DNA of 64,000 nt from Variovorax sp. 679 (GTDB lineage: Bacteria; Pseudomonadota; Gammaproteobacteria; Burkholderiales; Burkholderiaceae_C): contig NZ_RXFS01000001.1 of assembly GCF_003952185.1 (NCBI RefSeq), forward strand, positions 496,001-560,000. The letters run 5' to 3'. The notes beneath the pieces were generated by a model. The model was not told where the DNA came from. It did not search any database and saw only the letters and a program-made list of their open reading frames with translations. Positions 1-8,700 of the stretch are shown in pieces. Within the stretch, counting starts at the first letter, position 1; every line of letters starts with the position of its first letter. The position numbers and the translations under genes are program-made.

Positions 1-1
1 G

Positions 2-190
2 CACCAGCTCGTGCACCGCTCGCTCACGCTCATGCGCGACATGTCACCGGAGTACCTCAACCGGTTCATGGCGTATGTCGATGCGCTGTCGTGGGTCGAG
101 CAGTTGAATGGTGGTGGTGCCGCTGCGGCGAGTGCTGCGAGCTCGCGTGCCGAGGGCGCGAAGAAGAGCGGTCGCAGCAAGGCCGGCTGA
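2..190 (+). CDS. 3' end of an unrecognised gene
   Basis: The window opens inside a reading frame that runs 62 codons to a TGA at 188-190. The visible tail starts with an amphipathic, probably helical stretch (HQLVHRSLTLMRDMSP, then FMAYVDALSWVEQL). It ends in a low-complexity Ala/Gly/Ser/Lys tail of the kind often found at disordered C-termini. Codons end strongly in G or C, like the neighbouring genes, so this is probably real coding sequence. I do not recognise the family, and the N-terminus lies outside the window. Confidence 0.5.
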   Translation, partial: HQLVHRSLTLMRDMSPEYLNRFMAYVDALSWVEQLNGGGAAAASAASSRAEGAKKSGRSKAG

Positions 191-208
191 GGCCTCAACC
201 GAGACAGC

Positions 209-748
209 TCAGGGTCGCCGCGCCTGCACCGTCTGGCGCGACCAATACACGCCATCGAGCCGATCGAGCCGCACCACGCCGCCCGTCGAAGGCGCATGCA
301 CGAAGCGCCCATTGCCCACGTAGATGCCCGCATGCGAGGGCGTGGAAGAGCCGAAGAGCACGAGGTCACCGGTGCGAAGCTCGGACACGGCCACCGGGCT
401 GCCGAAGGCCGTCATGCGAGCCACCGTGCGAGGCGGCGATTCACCTACGCTGTTGAGGTATACGTAGCCGATGAGCCCGCTGCAGTCGAAGCCACCGTCG
501 GGCGTGTTGCCACCGTAGCGGTACGGCGTGCCCACGAGGCCGAGCGCATGGATCGCGATGCTGTTCGATTGCTCCGCCGTCAACGTGCTGGTGCCGCCGA
601 TGACGGGCCCGGGGCCGCCGCCCTGCCGTGGCCCCGAGGGGCTCGCACAGCCGATGAACAGAAGGCATGCCCCTATCGAAAGAAGTCGAAGCAGCCACTG
701 CTGCGATGTGGTCGGGGATGAGGGTGTCGGCACAGGCGCGTCGTACAT
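209..748 (-). CDS. NlpC/P60 family lipoprotein, peptidoglycan hydrolase
   Basis: This is a 179-residue predicted cell-wall endopeptidase. The chosen ATG at 748 puts a lipoprotein signal at the N-terminus: a hydrophobic stretch ending in the lipobox-like LLFIGCAS. The second half is the NlpC/P60 cysteine-peptidase domain, with the catalytic Cys in FDCSGLIGYVY, the His in PSHAGIYVG and the third polar residue in RFVHAPS. The family cleaves peptide cross-links in peptidoglycan, and the lipobox suggests anchoring in the envelope. The frame is open 29 codons further upstream, but that extension is Arg-rich and would hide the signal sequence. The partly overlapping Cys/His spacing is complete, so the enzyme looks intact. 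Confidence 0.88.
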   Translation of the reverse strand: MYDAPVPTPSSPTTSQQWLLRLLSIGACLLFIGCASPSGPRQGGGPGPVIGGTSTLTAEQSNSIAIHALGLVGTPYRYGGNTPDGGFDCSGLIGYVYLNSVGESPPRTVARMTAFGSPVAVSELRTGDLVLFGSSTPSHAGIYVGNGRFVHAPSTGGVVRLDRLDGVYWSRQTVQARRP

Positions 749-922
749 GTCGGATGGCTGGGCTCGTGAACCTGCACGAACTCTAGCGCGGAATGCGACG
801 GTTTCCTGAAGATGCCGGCCCTCCGCGGCCCGCACTGCTGCGCGGGCGCCACGGAGGGAGGTTGGACAAGAGGCCTGCGCGTGCCTCCTGCGGGTTCTTT
901 TTGGGTCTCTTCTCTTACTTGC

Positions 923-1210
923 TTACTCTGCGGCGGGCGCGTTGACCGCGTCCTTCAGCGCCTTGCCGGCGGTGAACTTGGGCGCCTTGCTGGCCTTGAT
1001 GGTCATCTTCTCGCCGGTCGAAGGATTGCGGCCTTCGCGCTCGGGACGGCTGGCCACGGCGAAGGTGCCGAAGCCGATCAGTTGCACCGTGTCGCCCTTG
1101 GCCAGCGCGCGCGACAGGTTGTCGATGGCGGAGTCGAGCGCGCGGGCGGCGTCGGCCTTGCTCAGGTTGGTGTCCGTGGCGATGGCGGCGATGAGGTCGG
1201 TCTTGTTCAA
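923..1210 (-). CDS. hup: HU-family nucleoid DNA-binding protein
   Basis: This is a 95-residue histone-like protein. It begins NKTDLIAAIA, has the conserved core GFGTF and the DNA-minor-groove arm RNPSTGEKMTIKAS, and ends in the usual KALKDAVN helix. HU dimers bend and compact DNA and are normally abundant. I chose a TTG start at 1210 because it gives the family's usual length and N-terminus (M-NKTDLI), with an AAAGA tract about ten bases upstream. The frame is open 22 codons further, but that extension does not look like HU. The gene reads away from the small gene at 1407, and the spacer between them contains two palindromes. Confidence 0.95.
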   Translation of the reverse strand: MNKTDLIAAIATDTNLSKADAARALDSAIDNLSRALAKGDTVQLIGFGTFAVASRPEREGRNPSTGEKMTIKASKAPKFTAGKALKDAVNAPAAE

Positions 1211-1325
1211 AACGGGTGTCTTTCTTTGGTCGGACGATGAATGGATTGAAATGAAACAGGTGCGCACGGGGCGCACCGGGCTCGAACTTTAAACGCCCCG
1301 TCGAGGAATGAAGACACACACCCGC

Positions 1326-1354
1326 GTTTCAAAAGTGAAACATCGTGATCGATG
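1326..1354. promoter_or_regulatory. Adjacent palindromes in the HU divergent spacer
   Basis: GTTTCAAAAGTGAAAC (1326-1341) is a perfect 6-base inverted repeat. It is followed at once by CATCG-TGAT-CGATG (1341-1354). They lie between the divergently read HU gene and the small gene at 1407, where an operator would be expected. The binding protein is unknown. Confidence 0.35.
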
Positions 1355-1406
1355 CACGTTGTGGATGCACGAAACTCCGGACCGGACTGGATGAAAAGTA
1401 CCGACG

Positions 1407-1685
1407 ATGACGCTGTTCGAACGTTTCCGGGCCTGGCAGATCGACAAGCGCTGGCACCGGCTCGCATGCGAGCGTGCGCTGGCCGAGTTCGCGCTCACGC
1501 ACGCGGAGCGGACGATTGGGGCGCATGTGTTGCGGCTTGGCACGCAGGAAGCGGTGGTTCGCGTGATGTACGCGAATGGGCGGATACCGCTTGGGCGCTG
1601 CTGGTATGCGGTGCCGCGCGATGGTGGGGCTTTGAGAGAGTTGTCGTTCGAGGACGTGGCGTTGATGGAGTCGCCTTGGCGTTGA
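1407..1685 (+). CDS. Small hypothetical protein, 92 residues
   Basis: This reading frame starts with ATG at 1407 and ends four bases before the convergent methyltransferase gene. Codon use is high-GC and fits the surrounding genes, and the protein is mixed and soluble-looking: an N-terminal helical part (FRAWQIDKRWHRLACERAL), then a beta-like part (EAVVRVMYANGRIPLGRCWYAV). I see no signal peptide, membrane segment or known motif. I do not recognise the family. The gene is divergent from HU and probably has its own promoter in the 196-base spacer. Confidence 0.55.
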   Translation: MTLFERFRAWQIDKRWHRLACERALAEFALTHAERTIGAHVLRLGTQEAVVRVMYANGRIPLGRCWYAVPRDGGALRELSFEDVALMESPWR

Positions 1686-1688
1686 AGC

Positions 1689-2321
1689 CTACGGACGGGC
1701 GAAAACCAGCAGCAGATTGTTCGCAGGCATCGCATGCCGCTCCCGCAACACAAGCCCCTCTCGCCGCGCCTCCACAGCCACATCCTCCAGCCACCGAATG
1801 CCCCACTCGGGATTCCGCGCACGCAGGTCTTCATCGAACGCGATGTTGCTCGGCGCCGTCGGCACTCCGTCTTCGATGTAGGGCCCGTACGTGACAAGCA
1901 CTCCGCCAGCACGCAGATGCCGCGCGGCCCCTTGCATCAGCGCGGCGCACGTGGCCCAAGGCGAGATGTGCAGCATGTTGGCGCAGAAAATCGCATCGAA
2001 CTGCTTTTCTTCTTCTGCTGCTGCGAACGCGAAGCCCTCCGATGGCCATCGAGGCGCCATCACGTCGAGCAGCAGCGGCGGGCGCAGATTGGGCAGCGCG
2101 GCCTCCTCGATGCGGCTTGCCATCGCGGGCAGCATGCGCGCGTCTGCGTCGGTGGGCTGCCAGGTCCACTTGCTCAACGCAGCCGCGAACCACACTGCGT
2201 GCTGGCCCGTGCCGGATGCGATCTCCAGGGCGGCGCCCTCGTCGCCGAGGATGCCGGTCAACGCATCGAGGATCGGCTGCTTGTTGCGGTCGGCGGCGGG
2301 GCTGTGGGGAAGACTGGACAT
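1689..2321 (-). CDS. DUF938 family SAM-dependent methyltransferase-like protein
   Basis: This is a 210-residue protein of the DUF938 family, which has a class I methyltransferase fold of unknown substrate. The N-terminal SPAADRNKQPIL segment is the family hallmark. It is followed by the SAM-binding loop EIASGTGQHAVWFA, the acidic residue in PTDADARM, and FDAIFCANMLHISPW, then GGVLVTYGPY and a C-terminal LLLVFARP strand. Length is usual for the family. The ATG at 2321 gives the family's usual N-terminus, although the Shine-Dalgarno signal is weak. It lies upstream of and convergent with the 92-residue gene. The 117-base gap to the next gene shows no clear feature. Confidence 0.85.
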   Translation of the reverse strand: MSSLPHSPAADRNKQPILDALTGILGDEGAALEIASGTGQHAVWFAAALSKWTWQPTDADARMLPAMASRIEEAALPNLRPPLLLDVMAPRWPSEGFAFAAAEEEKQFDAIFCANMLHISPWATCAALMQGAARHLRAGGVLVTYGPYIEDGVPTAPSNIAFDEDLRARNPEWGIRWLEDVAVEARREGLVLRERHAMPANNLLLVFARP

Positions 2322-2438
2322 CTGAATTCGAAGAGAAAGAGCGGCTGGGCGAGATCGGGAACTGCCGTTTGTACCCGCAGTCAGCCCCACGGTCGGCGTT
2401 GCGGGGCTGGCTGGGCCACACCCGTGCGACCTGCGCCC

Positions 2439-3284
2439 CTACCCCGCCGCCACGATCACATGCGCCTGGATCTTGCCGGCCACCGGGCCTTCGCCATGAC
2501 GGCTCGCAATCGCCTGTGCCGCGCGGTCCGTGGCCAGCTGGAGCGCGTTGGCGTCGCGCGACTCGATCTCGTTGCGCAGCGGCGTTCCCTGGCAATAGGC
2601 GGTGGCGACCTCGCGCGCCGAGGGTGAGCGGCTCTGCTTCTCGCGCGTGTCGATCTGGATGCTGGTGAAGCCTGCGCGGCTCAGGTCTTGGCGGATCAGC
2701 GCGACGTCGTGATAGCCGTGCGGTGTGCGCGCCAGGAAGCGCGGAGGGTCTTGCGGGAACAACTCGGCCATGGCGTTGGTGACCTCGTCGGCAAAGGCGT
2801 TCTCCTCGATGCGGTCCCACACATTGAAAACGAAGCGCCCGCCCGGCCTCAGCACGCGACGCGCCTCGGCATAGCCGGCGGTGCGGTCGGGGAAGAACAT
2901 CGCGCCGAACTGGCAGCAGACGACATCGAACGAGGCATCTTCAAACGGCAGCTTGAGCGCATCCGCCTGCCGCCATTCGATGTTGATGCTGCCGGTGCTG
3001 CTGCCGCCGTTGCCATCGGCGCCGTCGCCCTGCCGGGTGGCGGCGTAGTCGAGCATGGGCTGGTTGAGGTCGGTCACCACATAGCGCGCACCGGCGCCGA
3101 GCCTGGGCGCAAGCGCCCGCGTGACCACGCCGCTGCCAGCCGCCGTTTCGAGCACCGCGCCGGGCGAAGAGGCCGCGACCAGCTCCGCCATGTCGAGGGC
3201 ATAGGCCTCGAAGATCAGGGGGACCATGAGCGTGTCGTAGAACTTCGGGATCGAACCTGCGAAGAGCTTGTCGGTTTCGGGCAT
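2439..3284 (-). CDS. Class I SAM-dependent methyltransferase (UbiE/Methyltransf_11 type)
   Basis: This is a 281-residue predicted small-molecule methyltransferase. The SAM motifs are in order: VLETAAGSGVVTRALAP (motif I), YVVTDLNQPML (motif II), ASFDVVCCQFGAMFF (post-I/II) and RRVLRPGGRFVFNVWD (motif III). An N-terminal helix-rich cap (KLFAGSIPKFYDTLMVPLIF) is typical of the UbiE-like group. The start at 3284 follows an excellent AAGGAG site seven bases upstream, so the longer open frame is rejected. The substrate cannot be read from the sequence. It may be co-transcribed with the DUF938 gene downstream on the same strand. Confidence 0.85.
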   Translation of the reverse strand: MPETDKLFAGSIPKFYDTLMVPLIFEAYALDMAELVAASSPGAVLETAAGSGVVTRALAPRLGAGARYVVTDLNQPMLDYAATRQGDGADGNGGSSTGSINIEWRQADALKLPFEDASFDVVCCQFGAMFFPDRTAGYAEARRVLRPGGRFVFNVWDRIEENAFADEVTNAMAELFPQDPPRFLARTPHGYHDVALIRQDLSRAGFTSIQIDTREKQSRSPSAREVATAYCQGTPLRNEIESRDANALQLATDRAAQAIASRHGEGPVAGKIQAHVIVAAG

Positions 3285-3459
3285 GGGGTGTCTCCTTGAG
3301 AGCTTGTTCGGAGCAGTGCCCTTGGGTGCCCTGTTGGGGTTACCTAGTCTGGGGTTGGCTGGGTGGCTGCAACAGGGGCGCGGGCTGATCGGGCATCGGC
3401 CGCGTTGTGCGATGGTGGCCCTGTCTGCAGGCCCCGTCAACGTCGTGACGTGGAGTGGC

Positions 3460-4170
3460 CTAGCGCGAAGGCCCGTCGAAGAAGAAGCGGGTCGTGGCCA
3501 TCATCCGTACGTTCTTCGTCGAGTTGACCGATGGCGTGTGCAGCACGCGCATGTCCATCAGGAAGACGTCGCCTGCGCGGCCGGACATCTCGATGATTTC
3601 GATGCCCAGTTGGTCGAGATTACGTTTCAGGTCGCCGGGGGTCTTCAGCACTTCGCGCAGTCGGGAAGATGTGGGCATGCCTTGGGTGTCGACGCGATGC
3701 GAACGGGCCAGTGCCAGCGTCGCGCCACCTCCGGGGGCTACGTCGTCGATGAGGAAGAAAGCCTGGATTCCGGGTAACGGGCCTTTGGAGTTTGTGGCGA
3801 TGTCGACGTGCCAGTTCAGGCTTTCGAGTGTCGAGGTGCCTTGGTTGGGTGGGGACAGGAGTAGTTGTGTGTCCTGAATTGCTGACGGAGGGCGCCCGCC
3901 TAGACGAGTGATGCACTCGATCAGCTCGGGCGTTGACAGTGCTTCGTGCAAGCCCGGAACTTTGACGAGTGCGGATAGCTTTCCGATCTGTTGAAAGACG
4001 GGAAGCTTTTGTAGCAAGTTCGCTGAACCTTGTCCTCCTCGCTGTGAATTCAGTCGCTTGAGTCCATCAAGCAACTTCTGCCTGATGCCGAGGGCCTTCC
4101 TCTTTGAATGGAAGCCGTCCAGCAGTTGGTATCCACTGTCGACAAAACAATCGGGCTGAACTCGGTTCAT
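3460..4170 (-). CDS. Phytanoyl-CoA dioxygenase (PhyH)-like Fe(II)/2-oxoglutarate oxygenase
   Basis: This 236-residue protein is consistent with the PhyH branch of the iron/2-oxoglutarate oxygenases. The visible metal triad is H121 and D123 in NWHVDIAT and H211 in RVLHTPSVN, and an Arg follows at about 222 where 2-oxoglutarate is normally held. The core strands around LPGIQAFFLIDDVAPGGGAT and GDVFLMDMRV fit a double-stranded beta helix. The N-terminal half is AT-richer and less recognisable. I chose ATG 4170; the frame stays open far upstream, but that part looks non-coding. It is divergent from the primase-RT operon and shares its unusual base composition in the 5' half. The substrate is unknown. 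Confidence 0.65.
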   Translation of the reverse strand: MNRVQPDCFVDSGYQLLDGFHSKRKALGIRQKLLDGLKRLNSQRGGQGSANLLQKLPVFQQIGKLSALVKVPGLHEALSTPELIECITRLGGRPPSAIQDTQLLLSPPNQGTSTLESLNWHVDIATNSKGPLPGIQAFFLIDDVAPGGGATLALARSHRVDTQGMPTSSRLREVLKTPGDLKRNLDQLGIEIIEMSGRAGDVFLMDMRVLHTPSVNSTKNVRMMATTRFFFDGPSR

Positions 4171-4604
4171 ATATCTTTCTGCGGCAGTCGGTCGCGAATA
4201 GATTAGGGGCCTTCTCTCGGCTTCGGACGGTGCAGTCTGTGAATCGGCGCGATTGCCTGAAAAAGGGCATAGACCAGAACGAACGGCACAGGGCCTCACA
4301 GCAGTGCATACGAAGAAACCCAGCTTTCTTGCGAGGGTCTGCTTTCGTGTTCTCGTATCGGCGCGAAATCGTATTGCGCAGTTCCGCGTCGCATGACTAC
4401 CTTGTTTGTGGGATGCCGAAGAAGTCTGAAATCTGCATATTTGAATGCACCGTCGGCGCGGGCGTGTGGACGAGACATGCCGGATTTCCTGAGCATTTGA
4501 CGAATGCCTGTGACGGCAGGCGCGCTCTCTGACTGATACTGACGTAACTACCTTGCCCGGACTGGTTGCCCCCGGTGGCATCTGCGCATTCGGACGTTAG
4601 CGGA
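4171..4604. other. Long lower-GC intergenic region upstream of the RT operon
   Basis: More than 430 bases lie between the divergent PhyH-like gene and the RT operon promoter, which is long for this dense genome. I see no convincing reading frame. Small perfect hairpins occur at 4242-4254 (AATCG/CGATT), 4434-4449 (TGCAT/ATGCA) and 4506-4521 (GCCTG/CAGGC). Several defence RT families carry a structured RNA beside the RT gene, so an RNA gene is possible, but nothing in the sequence proves one. Confidence 0.4.
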
Positions 4605-4641
4605 CTGACAACCCCATTTCAATTGTCTCTATGGGACAATT
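4605..4641 (+). promoter_or_regulatory. Predicted promoter with overlapping palindromic operator for the primase-RT-nitrilase operon
   Basis: CTGACA (4605-4610) and TCTATG (4628-4633), 17 bases apart, could serve as -35 and -10 elements. A palindrome AATTGTC-N7-GACAATT (4621-4641) covers the spacer end and the -10, the usual place for a repressor site. No repressor gene is adjacent. The palindrome also covers the first ATG of the long reading frame (4631), which argues that translation starts further down, at 4673. Confidence 0.45.
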
Positions 4642-4672
4642 TCCGCAAGAGAACGGAAACTGGCGCGAGGAG

Positions 4673-5743
4673 ATGGTTTTGCGGCGAACCAGTACACAGG
4701 CAGCCAAGCCGACGCCACTGAGTGATCAGGCACTTGCACGCCTGCGCGAATTGCCAATGGCGGAAGTTGCATCAGCCATGGGGATCACCCTGCGCGGCAA
4801 CAAGGCGATGTGCTTCAAGGGACACGATACAGCGAGTCCAAGCTTCACCGTCAGCAAAGCGAGGAACACCTGGAGGTGCTTTGGATGCGGTGAGCATGGC
4901 GACGCAATCGCGCTCGTCCGGAAAATTCACGGCGTTGGGTTTATGGACGCCTGCAACTGGCTCTGCAGCCATTTCGGCATCATCGGTAGCGAAGTCCCGC
5001 TTGGTGGGCGCGCTCGTTCCATTGCACGAGTTACGAGTCCCAAGCCAGTCGACTCCCAGACTTCTGCCCCTTCAGCTAGGCCCGACCCCGAGCTATACGC
5101 TTGGTTGATAGCGCACTGCGGACCGGTAAAAGCGTCGTTGGGGACCACTTACCTCCAAGCTCACGGAATTGCACCGGAACTGGCGCTTAAGTTCGGCGTC
5201 GTTGAACTCGTAAATTCAGCGAGGGCGTATCGAGAGCTGGAAAAGCACTGGGGTGCAGAGCGAATCCGCGGCGCGGGACTGTCTGGGAGCCGACGAGCAC
5301 TGAGTTGGTTTGGCTACGCACTACTTTTCCCCTTCAAGTCCGGAGCGGCTACAGAGTACCTCCAGGTTCGCTGCCTGGAGAGCAGTATGAAATTCTTTGG
5401 CCCAAGCGGCATCCCTAAACCTATGTTCAACCGCCACCGGCTTAGCCAGTTGCAGCCAGGCAGTCTTCTCCACATTTGCGAGGGCGTCCCAGACGCAATT
5501 GCCATGGAGGGGGCTGGCCTAGCAGCAGTTGCGGTTCTAGGGGCTACGTCGTTTCGCTCCGAATGGGTTGAAGAGCTACTTCCATTTAATCTAGTGGGCA
5601 TTCCCGACGGTGATGCAGCAGGCGAAAAGTTCATGAAATGTCTGGCAAATGAGTTTCGGGCGAGGAGCAAGAGCATTCGGTTTGTGATTCCACCTGAAGG
5701 CATGGATGCCAGTGACGTGATTGCGCGAGGGAAGAATGCGTAG
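4673..5743 (+). CDS. DnaG-like primase protein with CHC2 zinc finger and TOPRIM domain
   Basis: This 356-residue protein has an N-terminal CHC2-type zinc ribbon: C47, H51, then C69 and C72 in WRCFGCGEHGDAI. The C-terminal half carries a TOPRIM core, with the acidic E270 in HICEGVPDAI and D312/D314 in VGIPDGDAAGEKF. These are the residues expected to bind zinc and catalytic magnesium in bacterial primases and plasmid or phage relatives. It is much shorter than cellular DnaG and lacks its long C-terminal helicase-binding region. ATG 4673 directly abuts a GAGGAG, so TTG 4679 is also possible; ATG 4631 lies inside the predicted operator and has no ribosome site. The gene overlaps the RT gene by eight bases. 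A role in priming or DNA synthesis with the RT is an inference. Confidence 0.82.
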   Translation: MVLRRTSTQAAKPTPLSDQALARLRELPMAEVASAMGITLRGNKAMCFKGHDTASPSFTVSKARNTWRCFGCGEHGDAIALVRKIHGVGFMDACNWLCSHFGIIGSEVPLGGRARSIARVTSPKPVDSQTSAPSARPDPELYAWLIAHCGPVKASLGTTYLQAHGIAPELALKFGVVELVNSARAYRELEKHWGAERIRGAGLSGSRRALSWFGYALLFPFKSGAATEYLQVRCLESSMKFFGPSGIPKPMFNRHRLSQLQPGSLLHICEGVPDAIAMEGAGLAAVAVLGATSFRSEWVEELLPFNLVGIPDGDAAGEKFMKCLANEFRARSKSIRFVIPPEGMDASDVIARGKNA

Positions 5744-8700
5744 TTTTCTGAGTCAGGTATGCGACCAATTGAACATGCGCTGGGCATGGGAGAAGGTGAA
5801 ACGGGCATCCGTCCCAGGTGACATCTGGATCGACGAAGCGGACCTCGCCTCTTTTGAAGTCCATTTGGGTCGTGAACTCCAGAGCCTTGGTGACGAACTA
5901 TGCTCGGGAAAATTTCGGATGTCACCGATTCGGCCTATGGCTTTCCCGAAGAACCCTGATGGAGATGGAAACCCCAGGGTTCGGCAGTATTTCCATTTCA
6001 CGATCAGAGACCAAGTCGCTTGGACCGCAGTCGTGAACGTCTTAGGGCGCTACGTCGACCCAAAGATGCCTGTTTGGAGCTATGGCAACAGACTCTTCCG
6101 GTCCACGTGGATTGAAGAAAATCTTCATGGCAAGAAGATTCGGAAAATCGGACCATACAGACATTCCTCTGGGCGAATCTATCGGCCGTTTCAGCAGGCT
6201 TGGCCGCTATTCAGGCGTCATATCGCTTTGGCGGTTTCGGCAGCCGCAAGCGGTCAATCAAAGGTGGACAACCTTGATGACGATGAGCGCGACGAGCTTG
6301 AGCTTCAGTATCAAATGCACCGGGCTGATCGATGCCCATTTGTTTTTCCAGATTATTGGAATAGTTCCGAAACTGATCTTAAAGACGATGGAATTTTTTG
6401 GGCATCTGTAGATCTTGAGAAATTCTATCCATCAATCCCACTAACAGCGTGCGTCGACGCAATCTCCCATTGCGTTCCGGCCGAACTGCGCCCAGAAGTG
6501 CAACGACTGCTAAGGACGCTGACACAGCTCCCACTAGACCTTGAGGGTTGGACGGACGCCGAACTTAAGCACATCGAACTTGATGAGTCTCGGAAGACAT
6601 TTCGCAGAATTCCTACTGGGCTCATGGTGTCAGGTTTTCTCGCAAACGCGGCGCTCTTGCAAGTCGACCACGAGGTGCAGAAATCCTTACCTCTCGGTCG
6701 CGTCGCCCACTTTCGCTATGTCGACGACCACGTAATACTGGCCAAGACATTTGAGGAGTTGATAAAGTGGATTGATCACTATAAGGATGTGATCGATAGG
6801 CTAGGCTCTGGCGCGAACATCAACCCTTCAAAGACCGAGCCTAAAGCTTTAGGGGACCTATTAGGTGCGAGCGACGCCAGCAAGCGAGTTGCGGGGTCCG
6901 ACCTCTGGAATCGGGCACAAGATGAATGCCGCCTTGATCCTGAGTTTCCAACTCCATTGATGACGAAGACGATTGCCTTGGTTTCGGCAATCGGCAGAAC
7001 CGACTTCACGGCACTTGAAGACAACGAACTCTCAATCCTGTCTCAGCAGCTAGAGCACCTATTGCTGGTAGATGTTCCTGAAGCAGAGATGCCAGAGCGA
7101 ACACGTTTAGCGTTCGCGGCGACTCGCCTCGCCCGCGTGGCCGAGGCAAGACTCGCCGCACCGGAAACGCTCGACGTTCGACATGGCGGCACCGGGAAGA
7201 TCCAAAAGACTAGGAACCAAGTAAGCAGTCGCAATGGGGACGATCCTTCGTTCGACCCCATCGCTGCTCTTACTGGCATTAGCGACTCTCAGATTCACGC
7301 CCGGCTTGCCGGCATTGCTGACAGAGTATTCGGCTTGGTCAGAAAAGTGCTGCACGAACGACCTGATCGCGTCCGTCTATGGACCCATGCACTGACCATC
7401 GCGCGCCGCCTCGGCGCTACCGGACTGGAACTTCTTTTTGACGACATCGATCGCTATGCGCGCGATCCAGTGAATCGGCTAGCGGCCAGCTACATACGCG
7501 GCAACTCTTACGCGGTCCTCGCCGCAGAAACAGTGAGAGCTGCCCAGCTACTTATTGACCCCGATGCGGCAGGGTGGCGCAGAGCGGCTGCGCTGAGATC
7601 ACTGCAAGATATTGCAAAGCTTACTAACCGAGGCGTTCCTGAAGCAGATCGGTGGTTTGTACAGAAGAGCTTAGATCAGTTCTTCGTTGGTGTTTATTGC
7701 GCCACTGGACTGTTGGAACAATTGCCGAATACCTTTCAGCTTCTCGGGCAACGGCTAAGTCAAAAATTTTTTGAAAGAGGTCGAGCTCTGTTAAGCAGCG
7801 ATGACGTCTCGCCGGATCTGCGCGTTGCATTTGCTTGGTGGGGATGCAAGTTCGATCTTCGCAAGCCCGTTCGTCGAGCGACAGATCTAATCATTCACCT
7901 AGGAACCTGCGTCGAAGACCTGCCTGAATCCGACGACTTTTGGACTTTCTTCCCTGCGGATGCACCAACCGGAGCGCTAACGCGGATTGCATCAGGAACT
8001 AGACCAACTCAAGCCAATCAAGAAGGTTGGTGGTTTGATGCCTTGATGGGTCGACTAGATCAACCAGACCTTCAAGAAGTGGCCACTCTTTCCCCGGCAG
8101 CGTCACGAGTCTGGACATCCCTTGAAGGATCAGAGGCCGGGCAATTTCTGCCACTCCCAGTTTGGGCAACAAGAATCTGGGACAGCCGCGATTCCGGGAT
8201 CACAAAAGAGTGGCGACTCGGAGAATGGACCTGCCTAGAGATCGTCAGGCAAGCAGCGTTGCTACTTTCTTCCACTGAAACGCTGAACAACGACTACCTT
8301 GAACGCGCGTCACGAAGAGACGCTGGCGCGCGATCTCATTGCGCACATCCGCTCAACTTCGCGTTGCCGAGCAATCTCATCGACATGGAAGCGGTTTCCT
8401 GGCAAGAGTGGAAACAAAAGCTGCGGCAGTCCGGAGTTGGCGTAGTACGGCAAGTGCCGCAGCGGCGTCGGATTTACGACAGGCGATATGCGCCGCTCGT
8501 GGTGACCGAAATCGGCTCTGCGCAGAATCCGATTCGCGGTCTCGGCATTTGCCTGTTTGCCTTGCTTTCGCGCACGTTCCTACTGCCAGTGCAATGGAAC
8601 GGGCTGGGGCATGAAAGCATGCTCAAACATCTACCGCAACTCCTTCGAGAGGAAATCACCTATTCGTCGGCAACTCTTGGGATTCTTGAGGCGTGTCTCC

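Noticed and set aside
836..922. Rho-independent terminator of HU
   Set aside because: GAGGC/GCCTC with a following run of T's is on the plus strand and is not well placed for the minus-strand HU gene.
4631..4672. Start of the primase gene at ATG 4631
   Set aside because: There is no ribosome site and the codon sits inside a palindrome covering the likely -10. ATG 4673 next to GAGGAG is better, though the longer form cannot be fully excluded.
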